This document shows positions 26,574 to 38,786 of a DNA stretch of 41,880 bases, one piece after another. This stretch comes from Chitinophagaceae bacterium (GTDB lineage Bacteria; Bacteroidota; Bacteroidia; Chitinophagales; Chitinophagaceae), in contig JANYCA010000098.1 of assembly GCA_025360525.1 (NCBI GenBank), forward strand, positions 1 to 41,880, in the 5' to 3' direction. The notes under the pieces are model-generated. The model was not told where the DNA came from. It made no database searches and saw only the letters and a list, made by a program, of their open reading frames with translations. The position numbers and the translations under genes are program-made. Numbering within the stretch: position 1 is the stretch's first letter; each line of letters starts with the position of its first letter.

Positions 26574-28646
26574 TCACTTAATTTTTAGTTGCCTGATTAT
26601 AAATTCAAAACTGGCATCGTATACTTTAATCCAATTTCTGTGCAATAAGAAAGAGTGTACTTCATCCGGCAGCACCAACTGTTCTACCTTTACATGTTGT
26701 TTGCGCAAAAGTTCCGCAAAAGTTACAGATTCGCTGAAGGGTACATTCCTGTCATCATCGCCATGTATTAATAATACCGGTGCCTTCCACTTTTTAATGT
26801 ATGTAACCGGCGAAGACAGCAACGCTAATTTTGCCATTTCAGGAAATTTTGCATAGTCGTACCAAGGTGCAAATGTGGGTATCTCATCGTTCCAGTTATG
26901 TACACCATGTATATCGACACCAACAGCAAATAGGTTTGGCGCCTGCGATAACCCATGCGCTGTTAGATATCCACCATAAGAGCCACCCCATAAGGCAATT
27001 TTATTGATGGCTACATCCTTTCGCTTTTGCAGGTAAACACCGGCAGCCAACAAATCTTTTACCTCACTGGCGCCTGCTGCTCCATAATTTAATGCTTCCC
27101 TGTAATCGAGTCCGTAGCCAATACCACTGCGGTAATTTAATGCCATAACAATAAACCCATTTTGGGCAAAGAATTGATTAAAGGCATACGCATTGGAATA
27201 GTATTGGGAATAATGAAAGCCCAACAGCATTTGCCTCCTTGAGCCCCCATGCAAAAAAATAACGGCAGGATATTTTTTTGCGGCATCATAATTCGCGGGA
27301 AGAAAAATCTGTGCATTGCTTATGAAACCATCACTTGCGGTAAGTGTTATTGCCGTTGGTTCACCAAGGTTTTTCGGAAAGTTTTTTGGGAAGAGATCGG
27401 TAGCCACATCTACCTGTACATTTTTTTGCCGTACTGCCGGCCATGCCGGACGGGTAGCTGATGAGTGCAAAAAAGAAAATCCATTCTCTGTTGCTACAGG
27501 CCCCCATTCATTTTCTTTTCCCATGGTAATTTGAGTGGATATTCCTGTTGCAATTGCAACCTGGCAGATATGCCTTCGATTGATGTCCCCAATATTTGTG
27601 GTGTAATAAATGATTTGTCTGTCGCCCGACAAATTAACGGTTTCTACTTCTCCATTTCCGGTAGTTAATAAACGGGGTGTTTTACTGCCTTTATCGAGCG
27701 CATACAAATGCACCCAGCCATCTTTTTCATACGGAAAAATCAATTGCCCGCCAGCTCCCCACCAAAGTAACTGATTACCAACCGGGAGGTCGGTGAACAA
27801 TACGCTGCCCTTGCCCGTGGAAGCTTTCCATACTTCGTTTATTTTACCCGATTCAATATCATACACACGAATACTCCAGGGATTTGATTCCCTTACCGGC
27901 GTAAAGGGTAATTGGTTGTGGATGTTGGGAATTCGTATGTATGCTAGCTGCTTGCCATCAGGTGACCATGCAGGATAGCCATCAAGGTCTAAGCTTGTTT
28001 CAATAAAATGTACTGCGTTGCTGGTAACCTGGTAAAGTCCGATGAAAGAATGATCTCCCCTATCGCTGACAAAGCTTATTGCCTGCCCATCCGGCGACCA
28101 TTGTATTTGGGATTGACCGCCCCTTGATTGAAAAAGTTTGTGTGGTTGTTCGGCAGTATCTGATAAAGAAGTAAGCCATATTTGTCCGCCTGAAATATAT
28201 GCAAGCGACTTACCATCTGGGGAGATTTGCGGGCTGTTGCCAGTAATGATTTTTCTCAATTGGCCGCTTACAGTATTGATGTTATAAATAACCCGTTGGG
28301 TAGAAGTTTGGAGCAAAGCAGGGTTTGCAGTTTCACCTTCTTTGTTGGGCGGATTCCCCTGCACAAAAATAATTTGTTCTCCGTTGGATGTTAGTTGAAT
28401 ATTGCCAAGGTCCATCCCATCATCGACCGAAAAATTTGTAATGCGTTTTACATTATTGCCTGAGGCATCGGCTAAAAAAATATTCCGTGAACCTTTATCA
28501 TTGAATACCCATGCAATGGTTTTGCCATTTTTACTACTTACCAGGTTGCTGGGAAAAGGAACTGATAGATAATCACTGATGGAGGTCTGTGCATATATTG
28601 TCACCACATTGAATGCAATGGAAATCGATAAAATTATATTCTTCAT
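26574..28646 (-). CDS. S9-family (prolyl-oligopeptidase-like) serine peptidase
   Basis: A 690-residue exported peptidase. Residues 1-19 are a signal peptide (MKNIILSISIAFNVVTIYAQ); the frame runs 28 codons further upstream but those residues are basic and not signal-like. Residues 20-420 form the WD40-like propeller (ITNFSVDDGMDLGN, ISPDGKSLAYIS, WSPDGQAISFVSDRG, WSPDGKQLAYIR). The alpha/beta-hydrolase domain covers about 430-690, with the nucleophile S556 (WGGSYGGYLT), D632 (HGDDDRNVPF) and H664 (DEVHSFLLH) as the triad. All three residues are present, so activity is expected. Such enzymes are dipeptidyl- or acylaminoacyl-peptidases; the specific one cannot be told. The next gene upstream (GT39) is on the same strand, 150 bases away. 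Confidence 0.93.
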   Translation of the reverse strand: MKNIILSISIAFNVVTIYAQTSISDYLSVPFPSNLVSSKNGKTIAWVFNDKGSRNIFLADASGNNVKRITNFSVDDGMDLGNIQLTSNGEQIIFVQGNPPNKEGETANPALLQTSTQRVIYNINTVSGQLRKIITGNSPQISPDGKSLAYISGGQIWLTSLSDTAEQPHKLFQSRGGQSQIQWSPDGQAISFVSDRGDHSFIGLYQVTSNAVHFIETSLDLDGYPAWSPDGKQLAYIRIPNIHNQLPFTPVRESNPWSIRVYDIESGKINEVWKASTGKGSVLFTDLPVGNQLLWWGAGGQLIFPYEKDGWVHLYALDKGSKTPRLLTTGNGEVETVNLSGDRQIIYYTTNIGDINRRHICQVAIATGISTQITMGKENEWGPVATENGFSFLHSSATRPAWPAVRQKNVQVDVATDLFPKNFPKNLGEPTAITLTASDGFISNAQIFLPANYDAAKKYPAVIFLHGGSRRQMLLGFHYSQYYSNAYAFNQFFAQNGFIVMALNYRSGIGYGLDYREALNYGAAGASEVKDLLAAGVYLQKRKDVAINKIALWGGSYGGYLTAHGLSQAPNLFAVGVDIHGVHNWNDEIPTFAPWYDYAKFPEMAKLALLSSPVTYIKKWKAPVLLIHGDDDRNVPFSESVTFAELLRKQHVKVEQLVLPDEVHSFLLHRNWIKVYDASFEFIIRQLKIK

Positions 28647-28799
28647 AAGTTGTTGATGTTTTTTAATGGTATCAATATTTAATTTTCGGCAGATTGCTAT
28701 CCGCTTTTTATGGGAGATTCTTAGCATCAATAGTGAACTTTTCCATTTTATTATTTTTAACGAGCCCGTTAATGAATATAAGACCCATTACTTTATTTA

Positions 28800-30329
28800 T
28801 TAAAACTGATTATTTTTCTTTTGAACTATCTCATCTTTTATACGCTTAGTTAAATCTACTTTCGCTCCCCTTAGCACATAAATAGAAATTTCCTGCTCTC
28901 TTGCAAATTGATTGATTCGTTTACCGGCTAAATAAACACTGTCGAATAAGGGGATTTCCACCAACCTGTTTTTATCCTCATCATCCGGTTCTTTCACCAG
29001 TATCACATCTTTTATCTTTTTATCAAGGCGAAACCAGTTAATATAATCTGCGTTAAAAGATGTTGCTTTAACATTTTTATTTTTTGTATAATAATTTATT
29101 GCTCCGGCCTCGCCATAATTATCGCACAGAATCAATGTATGGTCAAGGTTTGGTAAGCCGGCGCAAATTGAATCTAATTTTGAGGCCAGTTCTTTCCAAC
29201 CCAGCATATCTGCAAAATCCTGTGGTAAAGCATGCTCTTTGCCATCTTCCCAACGAAGCAAGTCAAGATCTTTATAAGTTTTTGCATTTTTAATTATATA
29301 TTCCGGAGATTTATTAGGAAACAAAACGTTGTACATTGGTATAAAAAATAAAACAGGCATTGCAATAGCTAGCGGTTGCAAATATTTCTTCCAACCATAT
29401 TGTAAAATATCCGACAAAAAAACTGAACCAAACGATATATAAATTGGGTATAAACCCAACGCATAATAACTCTTGGCTTTTAAGTAAGCAAAAATCATCA
29501 ATGTAAAAACCATCGCCCAAAAGAAAACCCGGTACCTTTTAAATCCCGGGTAAAACAGCAAAGCATAAAGACCGGCAAGTATCACTAACAAAGCACCAAT
29601 AAAATAAAGTAACTGATCTTTAAAGAACCCTACCCTGCTTACATTCACCAACTGTGTAGCTGCTAATTCTTTAAGGTGATGTATAACTGGAAAATCGTTA
29701 TTGATTTGCCATATAAGATTCGGCAAAACAAGTAGCAGTGCCAGCAAGACGGAAAAGTAAAATTCTTTTTTAGCAAAAACCTTTCGGTGTTCTGTTAATA
29801 AAACTGCGGGGAAAAGGCCGAGGAGTAAAAAGGCAATATTATATTTATTTAAAAAGCCGACAGCAAATACAACTGCAGCAATAAAAAGCCATTTCGGTTT
29901 TTTTGTATTAATGTATTTAATCAGCATAAAATAAAAAGTTGTCCAGCTTAAAATATCAAAGGAATTGGGTTGGAATAAGAGATTTATCCTTAACAAAACA
30001 GAAAATAATACGCAGGTAGCACCTAATATTAATGCAAATAAATTACCCTTTAATTCTTCGATTGCTTTCCAAACCACCAAAATTGTTAATGCTCCAAATA
30101 ATGCAGGAAAAAACTTAACCCAAAAAACTCCATTGCCCAAAAATTGTATAATCAGGGATATCCAGGATGTAAAAGGAGGAACTGAAAAATAGCCCCAGGC
30201 TAAATGATTGGCCTGGTCAAGATGCAGGTATTCATCACGTTGCAAGTCATAATCTGCGCTGATTAAAGAGAATTGCAAGAGAAACTTTGCAAGGATAAAA
30301 CCGGTTAATACGATTGTTTTTTTTGTCAT
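28800..30329 (-). CDS. Glycosyltransferase family 39-like membrane protein (PMT/ArnT fold)
   Basis: A 509-residue polytopic membrane protein of the GT-C fold. Residues 1-345 hold about nine to ten spans. The first periplasmic loop has DYDLQRDEYLHLDQANHLAW, with an acidic residue pair where GT39 enzymes keep their catalytic aspartate, then GYFSVPPFTSWI, another family hallmark. The last 160 residues are a soluble periplasmic domain. GT39 enzymes transfer sugar from a polyprenyl phosphate donor to protein, lipid A or other acceptors; the acceptor here is unknown. Bacteroidota often have it in lone copies. It is transcribed in the same direction as the S9 peptidase gene downstream. Confidence 0.88.
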   Translation of the reverse strand: MTKKTIVLTGFILAKFLLQFSLISADYDLQRDEYLHLDQANHLAWGYFSVPPFTSWISLIIQFLGNGVFWVKFFPALFGALTILVVWKAIEELKGNLFALILGATCVLFSVLLRINLLFQPNSFDILSWTTFYFMLIKYINTKKPKWLFIAAVVFAVGFLNKYNIAFLLLGLFPAVLLTEHRKVFAKKEFYFSVLLALLLVLPNLIWQINNDFPVIHHLKELAATQLVNVSRVGFFKDQLLYFIGALLVILAGLYALLFYPGFKRYRVFFWAMVFTLMIFAYLKAKSYYALGLYPIYISFGSVFLSDILQYGWKKYLQPLAIAMPVLFFIPMYNVLFPNKSPEYIIKNAKTYKDLDLLRWEDGKEHALPQDFADMLGWKELASKLDSICAGLPNLDHTLILCDNYGEAGAINYYTKNKNVKATSFNADYINWFRLDKKIKDVILVKEPDDEDKNRLVEIPLFDSVYLAGKRINQFAREQEISIYVLRGAKVDLTKRIKDEIVQKKNNQF

Positions 30330-30505
30330 TGAATTGATTGTTTATAAAAAACTGTCCTCATAGAAAGATCAATCCCAGGCTAATTGAATGTACTACCAAC
30401 AAGATAATAACAATAAACCAAACAAACATTTATCACCGGAATAAATGGTGCATACAGCTGCTTTTATCAGCTATTTTAAAACCGGTTTATTTAGCTTATT
30501 TCAGC

Positions 30506-31993
30506 TCATCTTAAAATACTAACGGTACCTTGCAATTTTAAATTGGTTGTTTTAAATGTAACCAGGTAAACATAACTACCTATGGGTTGCAGCTTTCCAT
30601 TAAAGTTTCCATCCCACTCCACAACTTCATCAGATGCCTGGTATACCATTTGTCCAAATCGATTAAAAACCTGTACAGTGTAATGATAGGCGGGATCGAG
30701 AAAGGGGATTTTCCAGGTATCATTTTTTCCATCGGCATTAGGCGTAAACGCAGATGGAATATACAGGCCGGATAATACTTTCACCTGCACCTGATCGCTG
30801 TTGGTGCAGCCAAATGCAGAGCTGGCAGAAAGCTGGTAGCTGATATCCTGTACCGGCGAAACTGACGGCGTTAATGTATGAATGTTATCAATAAAATTTG
30901 GCGGTTCCCAGGCATAGGTAACATTTTCTCCTTCTACATTACCCATCAGTGTGATGGCATTTCCCTTAACCAGCATCCTGTCGGCTCCGGCATCTACTAG
31001 CGGTTTGGCATGCACAGTTACGATAATGGTATTGGATGCAATGCGACAGCTAGCTGCCGTGCCTTCACCTTCTTCAACAACCATAAACCGATACCAGAAA
31101 TTACCTTCCGCAGTTGGTTGCCGATCAAAAAGAATATTGTTTTCACCAACAATATCATTCCAGCTGGTCCCTTTATTGGTGCTAAGTTGCCACTGGTAAA
31201 CAGGTAAAATATAACCCGATGAAACAGCTGCGTTGAAAGTAAATAAATTACTGTTGTCATCACACACATCAATGGTATCGTTGGTTAATCCCTGTACACT
31301 CGCAGTTATCAATTGGCCGCAAGGACGAAAAGTAATATCATCTAAGGCAAGATCATTCCCATCTCCGCCGGGTGCATTGTTGATCATGCGTAACACAACA
31401 GCGGAAACATTTAATGGCGTTGTAAAATAAAAGCCATACTGTTTCCAGTTGATAGTTTGCTCAACTGGTATGTCGCCGGAGTTAAATGTTTTTAATACCT
31501 GGCCGGTTAGGGTTTCAATATTAAAAGTAATATCAGGCCTGGTTCCCTGTGTTACGAATTTTAGGTTAAGCATCCATGCAGCAAACTCATAAGTAGTATT
31601 TGCACAAAGATTTTTTACCGTATCCAAATAAAAAATGCCTGGTTCCAAAGAGGCATCCACCAGCATAAAATATCCATTGGTATTACCTGTATGATCACCC
31701 GGTAAAACATGCCATCCATAGTTACATTCAATACCCTTGTTTAAAATAGAATAGAAACCATTCACCGCACAGGCATCGGTTGTATACTGGTAACTGGTAG
31801 ATGCTGCAGATAATGCAGCACCGGGGCCAACACCAGCCCCAAAAGTAATATTCACTACAGGATCGCCCAGGCTGCCGCTACACAATTGTGCACTTGCAGC
31901 AACGTACATAAATACTGCAACAAAACAACCTGCAATACGGCGAGTTATAAAATATATTCGTTTGTTTATTGTAGGAAATTTGGAACCTGGCAA
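30506..31993 (-). CDS. Surface protein with gliding-motility-associated C-terminal (CHU_C) domain
   Basis: A 495-residue secreted protein. A long N-terminal region (1-36) ends in a signal peptidase site (MYVAASAQ). The middle has a carbohydrate-binding-like beta sandwich (YGWHVLPGDHTGNTNGYFML, NLCANTTYEFAAWMLNL, LALDDITFRPCG) and then Ig/PKD-type modules (PVYQWQLSTNKGTSWNDI, VTYAWEPP). The last 85 residues are the CHU_C domain: SGLYIPSAFTPNADGKNDTW, VFNRFGQMVYQ, EWDGNFNGK and IGSYVYLVTFK. This domain is the type B sorting signal of the type IX secretion system, so the protein is exported through that system and held at the surface. The likely role is adhesion or glycan capture. The gene ends with TGA. 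Confidence 0.9.
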   Translation of the reverse strand: MPGSKFPTINKRIYFITRRIAGCFVAVFMYVAASAQLCSGSLGDPVVNITFGAGVGPGAALSAASTSYQYTTDACAVNGFYSILNKGIECNYGWHVLPGDHTGNTNGYFMLVDASLEPGIFYLDTVKNLCANTTYEFAAWMLNLKFVTQGTRPDITFNIETLTGQVLKTFNSGDIPVEQTINWKQYGFYFTTPLNVSAVVLRMINNAPGGDGNDLALDDITFRPCGQLITASVQGLTNDTIDVCDDNSNLFTFNAAVSSGYILPVYQWQLSTNKGTSWNDIVGENNILFDRQPTAEGNFWYRFMVVEEGEGTAASCRIASNTIIVTVHAKPLVDAGADRMLVKGNAITLMGNVEGENVTYAWEPPNFIDNIHTLTPSVSPVQDISYQLSASSAFGCTNSDQVQVKVLSGLYIPSAFTPNADGKNDTWKIPFLDPAYHYTVQVFNRFGQMVYQASDEVVEWDGNFNGKLQPIGSYVYLVTFKTTNLKLQGTVSILR

Positions 31994-32160
31994 TGTTGTT
32001 TTTTTATGCTGATAAAATTAGTGCAAATGAACATATAAGTTAACATCAAAATCTACATCACTTATGACTAGCATAAATATTTAATGAAGATGAATAGGGT
32101 GAAGATATAAAGTGCATTTTGGGTTGATGTTCAATCAAAATGTTTCAGGATTCTACAGTA

Positions 32161-32370
32161 TTATTTAATAATGCTGCTATACAAATCTTCTACTTTTTTT
32201 CTTGCCCAGGGTGTTTTGCGTAAAAACTTAAGAGAACTTCCTACACTCGGGTTGCTGGTAAAGCAGTTGATTTTTATTATCTGGCCTAAGTCTTCCCACC
32301 CGAAATGATTCACCAGTTCGGTCACAATAATTTCCAATGTTTTGCCATGAAGCTGATCGTTGGATTGCAT
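32161..32370 (-). CDS. VF530-family (DUF2132) small protein
   Basis: A 69-residue cytosolic protein. HGKTLEIIVTELVNHFGWED followed by INCFTSNPSVGSSLKFLRKT and PWARKKVEDLY is the complete signature of the VF530 family, and the length is normal. The family has a known compact fold related to DNA-binding helical domains, but its role is not established. It starts at 32370 and lies between the CHU_C gene (same strand, downstream) and a divergent plus-strand gene. The 135 bases up to that gene contain the promoter listed at 32431-32461. Confidence 0.92.
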   Translation of the reverse strand: MQSNDQLHGKTLEIIVTELVNHFGWEDLGQIIKINCFTSNPSVGSSLKFLRKTPWARKKVEDLYSSIIK

Positions 32371-32430
32371 GCTTATTTATTTTTCACAAAGATAGTTTTA
32401 AATAAATCCGGCTAACCATTCAACCGTGGG

Positions 32431-32461
32431 TTGGGCAAGATGAAAACCTTTCGTTAGTTTG
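32431..32461 (+). promoter_or_regulatory. Candidate promoter of the secreted unknown gene at 32505
   Basis: TTG at 32431-32433, a 20-base spacer and TTAGTTTG at 32454-32461, one mismatch from TAnnTTTG. The ATG follows 43 bases later. Spacing and position agree with Bacteroidota promoters. Confidence 0.4.
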
Positions 32462-32504
32462 CAAGTTATTAATCAATTAAAAACAGTATTGTTATTTTGC
32501 TACA

Positions 32505-33812
32505 ATGAGCCGAAACTTGGTACGATGTCTTTTTTTGCTGTTGTTTATGTCAGCCAAATCATTTGCACAGGTAAGCACTTATCCCGGCACCTGGCAAATG
32601 GAATATTTGTCCCACTCAGGAAAGACGCTTATTAAAATGGAACTGCAAATTGCATCTGCAGAGAACCACTTACTGTACCCTGCCTTGTTAAAATTATACT
32701 GCGATAGCTTTAATGCTGCCTACGAATTACTGCTGGTAAAAAAAAACAGCCGTGAGTTGGGCATCAGTAAAAATAAATATCCGCTTTTGGAAACACCCTT
32801 TAGCATGGGCAGTTCAGACCTCTTTTTAAATGGCATTTTTGATAATAGTAAAGATTTAAAAGGACAGTCCACATTAACTCTCAGCAGGATACAATCGAAA
32901 CACCGGCTTGTTTATTTATCCGATACCCTATTGCCTGCAAAAGCACAACAGGCAACAGCAATGCGGCTGGAAAAATTTTTAAAAGAAGCTGAAATTACCC
33001 TCACTAAAGTAAATGACCAGCCCTGGAAAAGCGATGATATTAACGGCATCATTAGTCCTTCTTTATCACCGGCATATTTTGGCTTGCTCGATACAATCTT
33101 TCTTCCCACACGGGATGGTATCCTTTATATAACCGGCACAAAAAAAACTGATATTGTTACGATAGCATTAAACGGACAAATCAATTCCGACAGAATCGCC
33201 ATCTCTAAAAAAGCAGTAACAGAAGATATTTTGCTGGACACCGGTTTAAATTTGCTTGTACTGTTTGCAGAAAATTTTGGTGATGAAATTCCCAATAAGG
33301 GCAAGCTTAATCTTGAATTTGCCAATAAAAAATTCAACCTCGATTTTGGCCGTAAGCGAGACAGTGCAGCCACCTTTATAATAGCGCCACTATATTGCGA
33401 AAAAGACAAGGGAAGGGGATCTTATTTCAGCGATTATTATCCAACCGGCGATGCTATAAAACCATTAAAGGAAAATGAAAAGTTACTAGGCAGTATTGTT
33501 GCAACTGCCAAACAATTGGTGCTGGCCATTTGGGATGATGCAGTGGAAGACGGTGACAGCATCTCTATCAACATCAATGGCAAATGGATTGAAAAGGGTT
33601 TTCCGGTAAAAAAGAAACCACAGTTTATAACCGTTACTTTACAACCCGGCCCCAATGCCATCACTTTTGTAGGAGACAACCTCGGGTCTATTCCCCCAAA
33701 TACATCCGTACTTGAAATTATTGATGGCAAAAAAAGGAGATCATTTATGCTGGCCACTGTACCCGGAGAAGATAACCTAATTAATATCTTCTACGATTTA
33801 AAGCCAGAATGA
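32505..33812 (+). CDS. Secreted protein of unknown function with an internal duplication
   Basis: A 435-residue exported protein with a signal peptide (about 1-21, ending SAKSFAQ). I do not recognise a family. The N-terminal third (24-150) starts with TYPGTWQMEY and is beta-rich. Two later parts look like copies of one beta module: residues about 190-282 contain GLNLLVLFAENFGDEIPN (247-264), and residues about 330-430 contain GPNAITFVGDNLGSIPPN (382-398). Glycine, asparagine, F and IP-N are in matching places, each followed by a lysine pair and a final strand. The second copy keeps DDAVEDGDSISININGKWI, like the metal- or glycan-binding edge of carbohydrate-binding modules, but that is speculation. 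It is a single gene, about 370 bases before the GH97 gene. Confidence 0.82.
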   Translation: MSRNLVRCLFLLLFMSAKSFAQVSTYPGTWQMEYLSHSGKTLIKMELQIASAENHLLYPALLKLYCDSFNAAYELLLVKKNSRELGISKNKYPLLETPFSMGSSDLFLNGIFDNSKDLKGQSTLTLSRIQSKHRLVYLSDTLLPAKAQQATAMRLEKFLKEAEITLTKVNDQPWKSDDINGIISPSLSPAYFGLLDTIFLPTRDGILYITGTKKTDIVTIALNGQINSDRIAISKKAVTEDILLDTGLNLLVLFAENFGDEIPNKGKLNLEFANKKFNLDFGRKRDSAATFIIAPLYCEKDKGRGSYFSDYYPTGDAIKPLKENEKLLGSIVATAKQLVLAIWDDAVEDGDSISININGKWIEKGFPVKKKPQFITVTLQPGPNAITFVGDNLGSIPPNTSVLEIIDGKKRRSFMLATVPGEDNLINIFYDLKPE

Positions 33813-34178
33813 TTTACCATTGTTTAATTACAAACTTGCTGTTTGCTTCAATTTTTTTTCAGCAAAACACAATGTTATTATCCTTCCAATTTCAATTTAC
33901 TTGTTTACTGCTGCAGCTTGGTACAAAAAAAGGGCCTAATCATAAAGACCAGAACCCAATCGGTTTTAAATAGGAGAAATATCCTAATAAAACTTATCAA
34001 TATCAGCCAAATATAATGCCCGCTTTGCCGCCAGGGTTCTATGACTTAAAAGCAACTGCGTTAGCTAAGTTCTCAGGAGCACATATAAAATTCTAAATGC
34101 TTTTTTTAAAGACAGTTGTATAATTATATACCCAATGCTATCGATATTGGGGTTAATTTTATACTTCAATAAAACGTT
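33813..34178. other. Intergenic stretch, nothing recognised
   Basis: About 365 bases between the secreted unknown and the GH97 gene. It is AT-rich with poly-T stretches. No gene, RNA, strong hairpin or convincing promoter pair was found. Confidence 0.5.
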
Positions 34179-36335
<2,157 letters not shown>

Positions 36336-36736
36336 TTGACTGGAGATTTTTTACCAATTGGAATAATTTAAAGCCATTTCATTTTATATGCTATGTTAAC
36401 CTGTAAATTATTCTTCAAAACCTCTTGCCGGTATTATGCATAACATAGGGAAGATCACTCAATCATCACAGGCTTAAAATGATTTAATGATCATTTACAA
36501 AAATCAATGCAGGATGTATATCATATGCCAGTATAATTTTTATCAGTTACTATTAACCCACATTGCAGCATTTCCCTCTAAATAAAAATATTTCCTTTTA
36601 TTTATAACATATTTTTCTTCGGGTTTACGTAGGGTAGTACAGTAAATAATTTTCTATGTAATTGTACGGGGCTAAAAAAATTTGTAGTACACAGGGGGGT
36701 GTTTTTTTTTGACAAAGGCTTATCAACTTTGTATTC
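36336..36736. other. Intergenic stretch left of the transposase gene
   Basis: About 400 AT-rich bases without a gene. The right part (about 36640-36730), with GTAGTACACA, a G6 run and a T9 run, is probably the left end of the insertion element, but no inverted repeat matching the right side could be found, so the boundary is undefined. No 5' part of the HTH gene whose stub lies at 38603 is present here. Confidence 0.45.
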
Positions 36737-38602
36737 TTGTATTTCAAATTTACCATACGTCACAATCCATCTACCGGCAAGTTAGATAGTTACTATCGCT
36801 TAGTGTAAAGCTATCGCAATATGGACGATAGAATTTGCCATCGCACTTTGCTCAACGTAGGTTTTATGCCTGAGGTAAGTATAGAGCAGCTCAATGCAAT
36901 ACGAACACAGTTAAATAATTTATACAACCAACAATCCTCGCTCTTTGAAGTAAGAGACCCATTGGTTAAGCAGTATGTAGAAAGTTTTTGGCAGCGCTTA
37001 ATTGCAGAAAAAAAGATAGACATAGACAAAGCCCAAAGACAAGTAGCCATAGATACTATACAGCACAGTAACGTACGGGAGATAGGTGCAGAGTGGATAT
37101 GCTACAACACTTGGAACAAACTACAAATAACCGACTTTTTACAATCCCAAGGATGGACTGAAACACAAATACAACTAGCCGCTACCCAAATAATAAGCCG
37201 GGCGGTATATCCTGCAAGCGAACTAAAAACGAGCAGTTGGATAAAAGAGAACTCTGCCATCTGCGAAGTAACAGGTTATGATATGGAGCAAATAACCAAA
37301 GATAAATTATACACAAGCGCACTAAAATTATACGATGTAAAAGATGGGTTAGAAAAACATTTATCTAACAGAACCAATACACTCTTTGAGTTAGAAGATA
37401 AGATAATGCTCTTCGACCTTACCAATAGTTATTTTGAAGGACGTAAGCAAAACAGCACACTAGCCCAATTTGGCAGAAGCAAAGAAAAGCGTAACGATGC
37501 AAAACTAGTAGTGCTGGCCATGGTAGTAAATGTAGAAGGGTTTATAAAATATACGGCTATACATGAAGGCAATATTGCAGACTGCAACACCCTATCTGCT
37601 ATGATAGATAAACTAGCCAGTCACACCTGCTCGCACAAAGCAGTAGTGGTGCTGGATGCAGGTATAGCTACAGAAGAAAATCTGGAATTAATAGCGCAGA
37701 AAGGTTACAACTATTTATGTGTAAGCCGTACCAAATTAAAAAGCTATAGCACGGTAAAAGATAAGCTCACTGTACTATTAGAAACAAAATCCAAGCAGTT
37801 AGTAAGACTTAAAGCTATACAAACCGATTCCAATACCGATTACTATTTAGAAGTAAAAAGTGATGCTAAAGCAGCCAAAGAAACGGGTATGAAAACCCAA
37901 TTTGAAAAACGCTTTGAAGAACAATTACAAAAAATACACAAAGCCATACATGGTAAAGGTGGCATAAAAAAAGCCAATAAAGTATATGAAAGAATAGGTA
38001 GGGCAAAAGAAAAATATGCAAGTACTCAACAGTATTACAACATACAGGTAACGGTAGATGAAAAAACAAAACTAGCTACTGATATCCATTGGCAAAAAGA
38101 TGAAGAGAAATATGCTCAAAAACAAGAAGGGTTAGGAATCTATTTTCTGCGTACCAACTTGCCCATAAAAGATGAAGTAGTAATATGGAATATTTACAAT
38201 ACCATAAGAGAAATAGAAAACAGCTTTAGAACTTTAAAAACAGATTTAGACCTACGCCCCATTTATCATAAAAACGATAAAAGCACTATGGCACACTTGC
38301 ACCTGGGCATATTAGCATATTGGTTAGTAAACACCATAAGACATCAACTAAAGGCGCATAATATAAATAGTAATTGGACAGAAATTGTACGCATAGCTAA
38401 CACCCAAAAAGTAATAACAACCACAGGGCAAAATAGTACAGATAAATCAATAAGCATACGAAAATGCTCTATACCAAACAAAAACCTACAGCATATCTTA
38501 GACACTTTAAAACTAAAATACCAACCCTTCCGAAAACGAAAATCCGTAGTACACAAAACAACACTCAAAAAAATTGAAAACCAATATAAGAGTGATTCTT
38601 AG
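36737..38602 (+). mobile_element. IS4-superfamily (IS1634-type) transposase gene with an early in-frame stop
   Basis: The open frame from 36821 encodes 593 residues of an IS1634-like DDE transposase: D199 (FDLTNSYFEG), D279 (VVLDAGIATEEN) and E466 (REIENSFRTLK, with the E-x6-K spacing of IS4 elements), plus a typical late helix segment (HLHLGILAYWLVNTIRHQL). Relatives have about 25 more N-terminal residues. The same frame upstream does encode them (TIRHNPSTGKLDSYYRLV) from a possible TTG start at 36737, but a TAA at 36806-36808 stands where Glu or Lys is expected before SYRNMDD. The protein from 36821 keeps the whole catalytic core and may or may not be active. The right end of the element must be close to 38602, since another gene's stub starts there. 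Terminal repeats were not identified. Confidence 0.85.
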
Positions 38603-38737
38603 GGAAAGGAGCTGCAAGATGGGTTAAAACGGATGCAGGATATTGATAAGCTGGACGACAACACCAAGGATAAACTTTTCTTCCTTATTGATAATGTAGT
38701 GCAGAACTCTAAAGCGAAGAAGGCTTTCGCTTCGTAA
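38603..38737 (+). pseudogene. 3' stub of a probable XRE-type helix-turn-helix regulator gene
   Basis: Directly after the transposase stop, and in the same frame, 44 codons read GKELQDGLKRMQDIDKLDDN, then TKDKLFFLIDNVVQNSKAKK and AFAS before TAA at 38735-38737. This is the C-terminal helical tail seen in many small Bacteroidota HTH regulators of 110-130 residues. The DNA-binding N-terminal half is absent on either side of the insertion element, so the insertion was accompanied by a deletion, or the 5' half lies elsewhere. The assignment rests on resemblance of the tail only. Confidence 0.6.
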
Positions 38738-38739
38738 AA

Positions 38740-38770
38740 TACAAAAGCCCGGCACTGCCGGGCTTTTGTA
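38740..38770. terminator. Perfect palindromic terminator between convergent genes
   Basis: TACAAAAGCCCGGCA (38740-38754) and its exact complement TGCCGGGCTTTTGTA (38756-38770) around a single C. The stem can stop transcripts from both sides: the HTH stub (plus) and the putative immunity lipoprotein gene (minus). It has a GC-rich core with A- and T-rich flanks. Confidence 0.85.
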
Positions 38771-38786
38771 TAAAGATTTTTAAGTA

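Noticed and set aside
36684..38555. GTAGTACACA at 36684-36693 and 38546-38555 as ends of the insertion element
   Set aside because: The two copies are in the same orientation and the right one lies inside the transposase coding sequence, so they are not terminal inverted repeats.
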